Shown piece by piece: positions 49,601-59,059 of a stretch of 64,000 nt of DNA. The position numbers and the translations under genes are program-made. Positions within the stretch are counted from its first letter, which is position 1, and the number at the start of each line of letters is the position of its first letter. Location of the stretch: the NCBI GenBank assembly GCA_963700255.1, contig CAVOWW010000022.1, forward strand, positions 1 to 64,000, in the 5' to 3' direction. The notes beneath the pieces are model-generated. The model searched no databases and was not told the origin of the DNA. It was given only the letters and a program-made list of their open reading frames with translations. The stretch comes from UBA10649 sp963700255. Its GTDB lineage: Bacteria > Actinomycetota > Actinomycetes > S36-B12.

Positions 49601-52600
49601 CGTGCGTCAGGGTCGGGAAGTCGCGCAGCTGCAGGTTCTCATCACGCTCGACGTCGAACCGCTCACGGACCGCGGCGAACACCTCGGCCTGCTTGACAGT
49701 GTCGACCCCGAGGTCCGCCTCGAGATCCAGGTCCAGGTCGAGGAGCTCGGCCGGGTAGCCGGTCATCTCCGCCACGATCGCGACGACCGCATCAGTGACC
49801 TCGTCGGCAGCCGCGGACGCTGCAACGGGAGTCGCGGCAGCAGCGGTTGTGGTCGGGCCAGGGACGGCCGCAGGCGCGGTCGGCGCGGGCTGGATGCCGG
49901 TCTTCTCCCGCACCCACGCGATCACATGGGTCAGCGTCGGGAAGTCGCGCAGCTGCAGGTTCTCATCACGCTCGACATTGAACCGCTCACGGACCGCGGC
50001 GAACACCTCGGCCTGCTTGACCGTGTCGACACCGAGGTCGGCCTCGAGGTCGAGGTCCAGGTCCAGCAGCTCGGCCGGGTAGCCCGTCATCTCCGCCACG
50101 ATCGCGACGACCGCATCCGTCACCTCGTCCGCTGCCGGAGCAACGGGTGCGACGGCGACCGGCGCGGCAGCGGCGGCAGCCGCGGCGACCGGCTGGATGC
50201 CGGTCTTCTCCCGCACCCACGCGATCACATGGGTCAGGGTCGGGAAGTCGCGCAGCTGCAGGTTCTCATCACGCTCGACATCGAACCGCTCACGGACCGC
50301 GGCGAACACCTCAGCCTGCTTGACCGTGTCGACACCGAGGTCGGCCTCGAGGTCCAGGTCCAGGTCCAGCAGCTCGGCCGGGTAGCCCGTCATCTCCGCC
50401 ACGATCGCGACGACCGAATCCGTCACCTCGTCCGCTGCCGGAGCAGCGGGTGCGACGGCAACCGGCGCGACGGCAACGGCGACGGCAGCAGCCGGAACAG
50501 CAGCGGCAGCGACCGGCTGGATGCCGGTCTTCTCCCGGACCCAGCCGATCACGTGGGTCAGGGTCGGGAAGTCGCGCAGGGCGACTGTGTCGTCGCGCTC
50601 CACGCCGTACTTCTCGCGGACCGCGGCGAACACCTCGGCCTGCTTGACCGTGTCGACACCGAGGTCGGCCTCGAGGTCGAGGTCGACGTCGAGCAGCTCC
50701 GGCGGGTAGCCGGTCATCTCCGCCACGATGCCGACGACCTCCGCGACCAGCGGATCCACGGCGGGTGCGGCCGGCGGCGGGCCGGGGCAGCGGGGCAGGG
50801 GTGCGGCGGGTGCGGCCGGCGCGGTGGCCGGTGCCGGGATGACGGCCGTCTCGACGCGCGTGGCGACCGCGGGGGCGCCGGCGTCGACCACGCGCAACCG
50901 GCGGTGGTCCACCTCGAGGACGGCACCGGGGTGGCCGGAGGCCTCGGCGAGCCAGCGGTTCCACGCCGCGGGATCGATGATCCGGTAGGCGTACCCGAGC
51001 TCGTTCGGCGCGCGATGGCGGCCGTCGGGCATGGGAGTCCACCGCAGCAGCGACATGGCGACCTGGGAGCCGAAGCCGGCGGCGAGTCGCAGGGCGTAGT
51101 CCACCGGGTAGGCGCCGCCGAGGGACAGGTTCAGGGTGCCGAGATCGGGGTCGGGCTCCTTGTAGTTCGGCACCGGCGGGACGATCCCCGTCTCCAGGGC
51201 CTTGATGGCGACCACGTCCTCGATCCCCGCACCCATGGCATGGCCGGTGAATCCCTTGGTGTTGGTGATCACGATCGACTCCGCGGCCGCCCCGAACACC
51301 CGGCGCAGTGCGTTGATCTCCGCCGCGGCCGAGCCGCCGCGCGCCGGCGTGTAGGTCTCATGGGACACGAAGACGGTGTGCGGGGCGATCTGCATCCGGT
51401 CGATGCCGCGCCGCTCCGCGGTTCGGACCAGCCTCTCCATGACCTGCCCGACGTGGTCGACATCCAGCCGGGTGCCGTGGAAGGCGCTGTTGGCGGTCTC
51501 GGAAGCCAGCACCTCGCAGATGGGCTGCAGCCCGCGCTCGGCTGCCGCCTCGGCCGACTCGACGACCATGGCCGCGGCACCCATTCCGACGACCATCCCG
51601 TGGCGTCGCCGGTCGAAGGGGGTGGCGACGTCGGCCACGATGTCGTCGGTCGCCGCCGCGCCGGAGGCGAGGAAGCCCGAGCCGACCCAGGGCAGCAGCA
51701 CGTCGCTGCTCACGTCGTCGGCGGACACGATGACCACGCGACGGCACCGGCCCGCGCGGATCCAGTCCTCGGCGAGGGACACGGCCTGGGTGGTGCTGGC
51801 GCACGCCGCGTTGACCTGGGTGTTCGGGCCACGAGCGCCGATCAGCTCGGCGAACTGGGAGTGGCCCATCGACAGGCATCGGAAGATGAAGCGACGGTCG
51901 TACTCGAAGTGCTCGACCTCCAGCAGGTGCCGCAGCTCGGCGATCCGGCGATCCACCTCAGCGGCAGCCGGTTCCTCACCTGTCATGCGGTCACGCACGG
52001 CCTCGAGGGCCAGGAGCTGGTCGCGGCGACCGCGATCGGTCATGTACTTCTCGATGTCGGCGGCGAACTCGCCGTAGCCCGGGAAGGCCGAGGCGAAGAC
52101 GACACCGGTGTCGTCCCGCATCGACTCCGGCAGACCCCAGCGATCGGGCAGCATCGTGCCCAGCGTCGTCTCCCGGTACCGCATGACCAGCGGGATGCCG
52201 GCGTCGCGCAGGGCGTCGAACCCGGCGCCAAGCGCGAGGCGGGTCGTCCGATCCAGCGCCGCGTCCCGGGCTGCCTCGACCCCGAACTCCGCCACCACGT
52301 CCAGCGGCGCACCGCGTCCGGCCAGCTTGATGACGCCCGACTCGTCCTCGATCGTCTCGAACACCGGATCCTGGCCGGCGTTCTTCACCAGCCGGGTGAT
52401 CCGCTTGTCGACGATCGCCTCGCGGAAGCGGTGCGGGATCAGGTCGATGAACTGCTGCCCGTCGAGGATCCGCGCGACGTTCTCGTCGTCGAACACGCGG
52501 TCGACGCCCGGCAGGCCCAGCGCGGCACCCGTGATGGTGACGGGGGACGACGAGGCGGGCGCGGCCGCGCCGCCGGCGGCGGCAAGGGGGGCGGGAGATC

Positions 52601-55600
52601 CCGAGTACACCTGAAGACCCTGCTCCAGCACGCCGGCGAGCAGCCGGCCCAGTTCCTCGTAGCGGGAGGTGGTCATCGGGGTCCTCTGGGTCGTGGGCGT
52701 GGTCGTCGGAGGCATGGTCGTCGGAGGCATGGTGTTCGGAGCCGCCGTGGTGGTCGGCATGGGCGTCGTCGCGACCGGGACCGGCGCGGCTGCCGGGGCG
52801 CTGACGGGGGCGAGGCCGAGTCCGGCCGCGTACAGGCCGCAGAGGGCCTGGTTGAACGAGGCGATGTCGCCGAGCTTCGGGTGGTTGGTGAACAGGGCGA
52901 GGACGTCGTCGTGCTCGGAGCCGAGAACCTCCTCGACGAAGCCGTGCAGGGCCTTCTTCGGCCCCACCTCGACGAACACCCGCGCCCCCGCGTCATAGAG
53001 GGTGTGCAGTCCCTTGACGAACTGCACCGGCTCGGCGATCTGTCGGCCGAGGATCTCGAGCATCGTCTCGACGTCGGCGTTCGGGGGTAGAGCTCCCCCG
53101 TGACATTGGCGACGATCGGCAGCTGCGGCCCCCGGACGTCGAGGCGACGCATCGCCACCTTCAGCGGCTCGCTGGCGCCGGCCACGATCTGGGTGTGGAA
53201 GGCGTGCGACACGGGGATCCGCATGGCGGTCAGCCCCGCCGCCTGGAAGGCCGCGACTGCAGCCTCGACGGCAGCCGTGGCACCCCCGATGACGGCCTGG
53301 GTGTTGGAGTTGATGTTGGCCACGACGACGTAGCCGTCGGCCTCGGACACCATCCGCTGGATCTCGGGGAGCGGGCCGAAGACCGCAGCCATCGCGCCGT
53401 TGTCCGCCTGCGACACGTGGGTCATCTCGCGGCCGCGAGCGCTGACGGCCTCGAGAGCGGCGTCGAAGGTGAGCGCGCCGGAGGCGACGAGGGCCCCGTA
53501 CTCGCCGAGGCTGTGACCCATCACGAGGTCGGGGGTGATCCCGTAGGCGGCCAGCAGCTGGGCCATCGCTGCGTCCGTGGTCAGCACGGCCGGCTGCGTG
53601 ATCTCGGTCTGAAGCAGCTGGGCATTGAGCCGGGCGACCGTGTCCGCGTCGTCCGAGGCCGAGAACACGTACTCCGACAGCGGCTTGCCCAGCAGCGGGG
53701 TCATGATCCGGTCGGCCTCGTCGTAGACGCCGCGGACGATGGGCTCGCGCTCGCGCAGCTGCGAGAGCATGTTGACGTACTGCGAGCCCTGCCCGGTGAA
53801 CAGGAAGGCGACCTTGGGCGCTGGGCCGCGGCCGACGAAGACGCCCTGAGCGCGCAGGAGCTTCCACATCGCCGGGTTGTCGGCACCGAACGCCTGGACG
53901 GCCTTGTCGGCCTTCTTCGCGAGATCGGCTGGATCAGCGAAGTCGATGGCCACGCGGACGGCCGCACCCGCCAGTGCCGGGTCGGGGGCGGCCGGTGCCG
54001 GTGCCCGTCCTGCGGCCGCGTCGACGGCCAGGGCCGTGAGCTGCGCGGCGACGTCGGCGTCATCGCGCCCGCCGACCACCACTGCACCGCGCAGGGGAGC
54101 CTTGCGGACCACCGGGGCGGGGGCTGCGGCGCCGATCTCTGCGCCGGCGAACGAGCGTGCCGCCTCCGGGGCGCGGTGGCGCCCGGGAACGTACTCCTCG
54201 AGCACGACGTGGAAGTTGGTGCCGCCGAAGCCGAACGCGCTGACGCCGGCGCGGCGCGGGTCCGGACCGGAGTGGGTCCACTCGCGCAGCTCGGTGTTGA
54301 CGCGGAAGGGCGTCGCGGCCCAGTCCACATTCGGGTTGGGCTCGTTGAAGTTCAGGCTCGGCGGCAGGACCCTGTCGTTGAGGCTCATGATCGCCTTGAA
54401 CACGCCAGCGGCTCCGGCAGCGGCCTTCAGGTGGCCGATGTTCGACTTGACGGAGCCCAGGGCGATCGATCCGGGTGCCGCGCCGTGGGCGGCGAAGACC
54501 GCGTCCAGGCTGCCGAGCTCCGTGGCGTCGCCGACGCGGGTGGACGTGCCGTGCGCCTCGATCATCCCGACGGTCGCAGGGTCGACACCGGCGTTCTCCC
54601 ACGCCCTCCCGATGGCGAGCTTCTGACCGACCGGGTTCGGGGCCGTGATGCCCTTCCCCTTGCCGTCCGAGGACCCGCCGACGCCGAGGATCACGGCGTA
54701 GACGTGATCGCCGGCCGCTTCCGCGTCCGAGAGCCGCTTCAGCACGAAGAGGGCTGCGCCCTCACCCATCACGAAGCCGTCGGCACCGGCGTCGAAGGGG
54801 CGGGTGCCGGTCGCCGACAGGGCGCCGATCTTGCAGAAGCGCACGAACGCTCCGGGACTCATGTTCCTGTCGACGCCGCCGGTCACGACCGCGTCGTAGT
54901 GATGCGCATGCAGTCCACCGATGGCCGCGCTCATCCCGGCGAGTGCCGACGCGCACGCGGCATCCGTGGTGAAGTTCGGGCCTCTCAGGTTGAACAGGGC
55001 GGCGACGCGCCCCGCCAGGATGTTGGCGAGCTCACCGGGCATGGTGTCCTCGGTGATGGTGGGCAGGTCAGCGAGGAAGAGCTCGCGCGCCTCCGCGCGG
55101 ATCGCTGACTGGACGTCTGCTGGCAGCGCGGCGAAGGCCGGTGACCTCGACAGCTTCTGGTCGAACTCCGGGTACGCGATGCGCAGCGTCGTCCGTACGT
55201 ACTTGTCCCCGCCCAGCGCGCTGCCGAGGATCACCCCGACACGGTCGCTGTCCACCCCCCAGTCCGGCCACCCCGCGCTGATGAGGGCCGAGCGCGCGGC
55301 GCTGACCGACCACATCTGGCCCTGGTCGAAATGGGCCGCCACGCTCGGCGGGATGGGCAGCTTCCACTGCGCGGGCTCCCACGGGAACTCGCGTACCCAG
55401 CCCCCGATCCGTGAGTACGTCGTGTCCTCGGGGCTGTGGGGGTCCGGGTTGTAGAAGAGCTCGGGGTCCCAGCGGTCCGTCGGGACGTCGCTGATCGAGT
55501 AGCGACCTCCGCGGATGTTGGCCCAGAACGCCTCCCCGGTCGGCGCGTCGGGCATGATCGCGGCAGTCCCCACGACGGCGATGGGCTCGGGACGGTTCAT
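46666..55600 (-). CDS. Polyunsaturated-fatty-acid-synthase-like megasynthase KS-AT-KS-ACPx5-KR-DH (two frameshifts)
   Basis: From the ATG at 55600 (GGAG upstream), about 2978 residues after repair. Order: KS1 (DAACASALAG, Cys near 215; EAHGTSTRVGD; SNIGHLKAAAG), AT (GHSLGEYGAL, Ser near 695), a Pro/Thr linker, KS2 (NAACASTTQA, Cys near 1264; SHETYTP; GFTGHAMGAG), five ACPs (Thr1651, 1759, 1860, 1968, 2069 in GVDTVKQAEVF), KR (ITGAAGSIVSAI; SSIAG; DYAAANN) and a double-hotdog DH (DDHRGDRITALLPGVMGIEG; YFHGPAYQ). No ER: PfaD acts in trans. Frames break near 53090 (C5, C6 expected) and 48668 (G3, G4 expected); each lacks one base. It probably makes a long-chain secondary lipid. Confidence 0.9.
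49259..50755 (-). repeat. Five tandem ACP-coding repeats
   Basis: The five carrier-domain units are nearly identical in DNA. The acceptor codons lie at 50649-50651, 50325-50327, 50022-50024, 49698-49700 and 49395-49397. Successive distances are 324, 303, 324 and 303 bp, pointing to duplication of a two-domain block. Ala/Pro/Val-rich linkers separate them. All five codons read Thr (ACG three times, ACT twice). High identity makes the copy number sensitive to assembly errors. Confidence 0.9.
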
Positions 55601-55713
55601 CTGTGTCTCCAGGAGATCGCGTGGAGCCTGCGGATCGCGCGGGTCACGCGGGTCGGGCCAGTAGTGGTGGTCGGGCCGTGCTCGGGGTGGTCCTCCTTGC
55701 AGTGGAGCGGTGG

Positions 55714-57372
55714 TCAGGCGTACAGGACGTCGGCCAGGGCGGTCATGTCGGCCACCAGTCCGGCCTGTGCGGCGTGGATGGCATCCAGGCGCAGCTGCCC
55801 GGCAAGGCCGACGTCGAGGCCGAGGGCCGGGTCGGCCGAGCCCACGACCCAGCGCAGCCCCTCCTCGCCGACCTTGATGGCCGCCTCTCGGGCGAAGACC
55901 CGGGCGATGACGGCAAGGGCGTCGGCGTCGAAGCGGCGGTTCGCCTTGGCGTCGAGCGTGCCGTCGCCGGCTGCGGCGGCGCGCCGGCACAGGGCGGCAG
56001 CGCTCTCGGCATGGGCGACGAGCTCGCCGAGGCGGAACAGCACATGCTGGTTGCGGGTCAGCCGGCCGGTCTGGCAGGCCGTGAACACGCCGGCGAGGGC
56101 CTGGAGGCCCAGCGCGGCGACGTCAGCTCCGACCCGTCCGTTCCGTGCGTGCAGTGCGGTCATCTCCTGCGCCGCCAGCAGGTAGTACTGCCCACGGGAC
56201 TTCAGGTGCTCCTGCCAGCGGTCACGCGCGATGGTCATCTCGAGGATCTCCGAGGTGCCCTCGTAGATCGTCGTGATGCGGACGTCGCGCTTGACCTTCT
56301 CCACGACGTACTCGCGGGTGAATCCGTAGCCGCCGTGGGCCTGGATCGCGTCCTCGGCGGCGTGGTTGCCCGACTCGGTGGCCAGGTACTTGGCGATCGC
56401 GCCCTCGGTGTTCAGCGCTCCGTCATGACCGGCGCCGGCGTCGATGCGCAGGGCGGTCTCCTCGATGAAGGCGCGCGCGGCCTCGAGCCGGGCGACGTGC
56501 GGAACGATCAGCTTGTGGGTGTAGCCCTGCTTCTCCGAGAGCGGAGAGCCGCCGGCGATGCGCGTCTTGGAGTACTCGATGGCACGGTCGACTGCCTCCC
56601 ACCCGCCGCCGAGCCCGAACGCGGCCACCATCACCCGGGTGTAGCCGAAGACCTGCTGCGCCTGGACCAGGCCCTTGCCCTCGACGCCGCCGATGAGGTT
56701 CTCGAGCGGCACCTCGACGTTGTCGAGGAACAGCGCGGCGGTGTTGGACAGCCGGATGCCGTGCTTGTCCTCCGGCTTCGCGCTGGAGAACCCCGCAGTG
56801 CCCTTCTCGACCACGAACCACGTCGGGCCCCCGGGAGCCAGTGCGAGGATCGTCGTGGCGTCGGCGATGGACCCGTTGGAGATCCACTGCTTGGCCCCGC
56901 TGATGCGGTAGCCGGTGACCTGGCCGTCGGTCTCGATCGGAACGGCCTTGGTCTTCATCGCACCCAGGTCCGAGCCCGCTTCCGGTTCCGTCGCACCGTA
57001 CGCGAAGACGATTCCCTCGTCCGCTACTGCGCCCAGCCAGCGCTTCTTCTGGTCCTCCGTGGCCCCGACCAGGATCGGGTCGCTGCCGAGGAAGGTGGCG
57101 AAGATCGCCGTCGCAAGCCCGATGTCCTTGCGTGCCATGACCTCGCAGAGCAGGTAGGAGTCCATGGCCCCACCGCCCATGCCGCCGTACTCCTCGGGCA
57201 CGAACACCAGCTGGATGCCGAGGTCGGTCGACAGCGCTCGGACGATGTCCTCGGGGCACACGTCCTCGTGGTCGAGCTCGAGCTGGCGGTCGAGGGGCAG
57301 GGCGTCGTCCAGGTACTCCTTCAGCCCGTCCATCATCAGACCGAGCGTCTCGGCATCCAGTCCCTGATCCAT
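55714..57372 (-). CDS. Acyl-CoA dehydrogenase
   Basis: A 552-residue flavoprotein from the ATG at 57372 with GGAGG upstream. FAD and substrate motifs: VFAYGATEPEAGSDLGAMKT, KQWISNGSIAD, and catalytic Glu in TTIYEGTSEILEMTIARD. About 150 extra helical residues follow the usual core, like the C-terminal extension of very-long-chain and related dehydrogenases. It lies 133 bp after the PfaD-like gene and 113 bp before the synthase gene on the same strand. It could place a double bond in a chain made by the synthase or process its product; direction is an inference. Confidence 0.9.
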   Translation of the reverse strand: MDQGLDAETLGLMMDGLKEYLDDALPLDRQLELDHEDVCPEDIVRALSTDLGIQLVFVPEEYGGMGGGAMDSYLLCEVMARKDIGLATAIFATFLGSDPILVGATEDQKKRWLGAVADEGIVFAYGATEPEAGSDLGAMKTKAVPIETDGQVTGYRISGAKQWISNGSIADATTILALAPGGPTWFVVEKGTAGFSSAKPEDKHGIRLSNTAALFLDNVEVPLENLIGGVEGKGLVQAQQVFGYTRVMVAAFGLGGGWEAVDRAIEYSKTRIAGGSPLSEKQGYTHKLIVPHVARLEAARAFIEETALRIDAGAGHDGALNTEGAIAKYLATESGNHAAEDAIQAHGGYGFTREYVVEKVKRDVRITTIYEGTSEILEMTIARDRWQEHLKSRGQYYLLAAQEMTALHARNGRVGADVAALGLQALAGVFTACQTGRLTRNQHVLFRLGELVAHAESAAALCRRAAAAGDGTLDAKANRRFDADALAVIARVFAREAAIKVGEEGLRWVVGSADPALGLDVGLAGQLRLDAIHAAQAGLVADMTALADVLYA

Positions 57373-57505
57373 GCTCTCGTCCCTCCGGCTGTGCCCTGCG
57401 CCTGACGCTAGGGCTGCAGACCCGGCCGTGGGGCGGCCGAAGTGACCGAGACCGCGGGACCAATGACCGTTACTCGCCGGTAGCAAACCGCAGGGGCCGC
57501 GCGAC

Positions 57506-58963
57506 TCACGTGGATGCGGGGATCCCGCGGCGGAGGTAGTCGACGACGTCACGCGCCGAGTAGCCGGGATCCGTCGCGCTCGCGGCCCCGACCAGGGCGC
57601 GGACAGCGGTGAAGTCCTGCCCCGAGGTCACGATCGGCGGCTCCACGCTGCCGTCGGGGCGCACCTGGGGAAGGTCCGCGGCAGCAAGGAGCGCGTTGCA
57701 CAGGCACCGCCGTCCCTCCGCGTTCTCGGGCCGGCCGCCCTTGCGCCGATACATGCCCTCGGGCTCGGACGGGCACCGGTAGTCGATATCGCCGGCGGGC
57801 GTCTTGAACGGCACCCGCAGCGCACCCAGGTCGCAGACGGGGCGTCGCGCGGCAGCCACCTCGGGGTCGCTCACCGTCCCTTCGAGCTGCACCACCTGGA
57901 AGGGGAATCCCGTGGGGGACGCCCGCCAGTCGGCGCGCACGTCGAGCGTGCCGTCGAGCAGGCCGTCGATCACGGAGCGCTTCAGCGCGTCGGACAGTCC
58001 CGACTCCGCGCAGTAGGCGAACGCCGTCCCGACCTGGATCCCGACCGCGCCCACGTCCAGGGCGTGCGCGAGACCCTCGGGGCTGCCATAGGAGCCGGCG
58101 AGCCAGAACGGCAGACCGAGCTCCGCGAGCTCAGCCAGGTCCGGCGTGTCACGGTCGTCGTACACGGGCTGGCCCAGGTCGTCCGTGCGACGGGGACCGC
58201 GAGGAGGAGCGTTGTGGCCGCCCGCGCTGGGTCCCTCGACGATGAAGCCGAAGGGCCGGCTCCGTGCGTCGCCGGCCAGTCCGGCGGCAAGGGCGACGGA
58301 GGCCACGATGCCCAGGAACCTCGGCGTCGTCAGGTCCCGGACGAGGTCGCCGAGCAGGGCTCGTGGGCTGCAGCGCACCAGGAGCGGACCGTCCTCGGAC
58401 CGCATCCCCTGCGCGCGCACCGCGACCTCGACGTCCTCGCCCCGGGCCAGGGTGCGGATCATCTCCGGGAGGTCGGCGGGGTTGCCGGCACCGACGATGA
58501 CGTAGTCGACGCCAGCCAGGATCGCGCCCAGGAGGCCGACCGGGAGCGGGAGCTCGATCTTGCGCAGGAAGTTGATCCCGATGGGACCGGAATGCCCCTG
58601 CTTGGCCAGCCAGACCTCGCAGAACGTGCCGACGATGGTCAGCTCCTGGAGCTCCACCGTCGGGGTGACCGTGAAGCGGGGCACCGCGGCGAAGGGGGCG
58701 TCGGCGGCCTTCCCGCCGTGGATGTAGTACCGCTTCATGACCCGGCGGGCCATCGCGGCGTCGGGGAAGTGCGCCAGCGCCGCGCGCATGTGCCCGCCGG
58801 GATCGCCGTTCTGGAGTCGGCGAGCGCAGACCACGTCCAGGGCGGTCCCCGAGACGACGCCGAGCTCGCCGGCCATGCCGACCTCTCGCGCCAGCTGCCA
58901 GTTGGAGACCGAGACGCCCATTCCGCCCTGGATGATCATCGGCAGACGGGCCTGTCCGGTCAT
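57506..58963 (-). CDS. PfaD-like FMN-dependent enoyl reductase (copy 2, in the synthase cluster)
   Basis: A 485-residue protein from the ATG at 58963 (GGTGAG just upstream); another ATG at 58978 is possible. It shares length and sequence with the protein at 46-1482: MIIQGGMGVSVSNWQLA, IVEGPSAGGHNAPPRG, GIQVGTAFAYC, and the cysteine C-terminus (YRCPSEPEGM, RRCLCNALLAA). In Pfa-type synthases this separate subunit reduces the enoyl group with NADPH and FMN, filling the missing ER of the megasynthase. A palindrome upstream makes it the probable first gene of the PfaD, dehydrogenase, synthase, carboxylase operon. Confidence 0.9.
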   Translation of the reverse strand: MTGQARLPMIIQGGMGVSVSNWQLAREVGMAGELGVVSGTALDVVCARRLQNGDPGGHMRAALAHFPDAAMARRVMKRYYIHGGKAADAPFAAVPRFTVTPTVELQELTIVGTFCEVWLAKQGHSGPIGINFLRKIELPLPVGLLGAILAGVDYVIVGAGNPADLPEMIRTLARGEDVEVAVRAQGMRSEDGPLLVRCSPRALLGDLVRDLTTPRFLGIVASVALAAGLAGDARSRPFGFIVEGPSAGGHNAPPRGPRRTDDLGQPVYDDRDTPDLAELAELGLPFWLAGSYGSPEGLAHALDVGAVGIQVGTAFAYCAESGLSDALKRSVIDGLLDGTLDVRADWRASPTGFPFQVVQLEGTVSDPEVAAARRPVCDLGALRVPFKTPAGDIDYRCPSEPEGMYRRKGGRPENAEGRRCLCNALLAAADLPQVRPDGSVEPPIVTSGQDFTAVRALVGAASATDPGYSARDVVDYLRRGIPAST

Positions 58964-58988
58964 GCTCACCACCTGCATCGTCGTTTGC

Positions 58989-59019
58989 TACGTAACCGTA
59001 ACCTACGGCACCGTAGGTT
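58989..59019. promoter_or_regulatory. Palindromic operator before the synthase operon
   Basis: AACCTACGG-CA-CCGTAGGTT (59000-59019) is a perfect 9-2-9 palindrome, and TACGTAAC lies beside it (58989-58996). It lies 37-56 bp before the PfaD start at 58963, inside the 96-bp gap after the Nfn-like gene. Over 23 bp (58998-59020) it differs at only one position from the site before the other PfaD-like gene (1528-1550). Confidence 0.85.
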
Positions 59020-59059
59020 GGGAAGGCTTGTTCTTGCACCACTCAGGTGATCGGCCCGC

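Noticed and set aside
49259..50755. Regularly spaced repeats as a CRISPR array
   Set aside because: The repeats are about 300 bp and encode ACP domains in frame.
48741..53090. A 1449-codon open frame antisense to the synthase gene
   Set aside because: Long antisense frames are expected opposite very GC-rich genes; it mirrors the synthase repeats, has no ribosome site and has implausible composition.
57373..57505. A start of the acyl-CoA dehydrogenase upstream at 57552
   Set aside because: The extension overlaps the PfaD end, is low-complexity and lacks a ribosome site, while 57372 has GGAGG and the normal family N-terminus.
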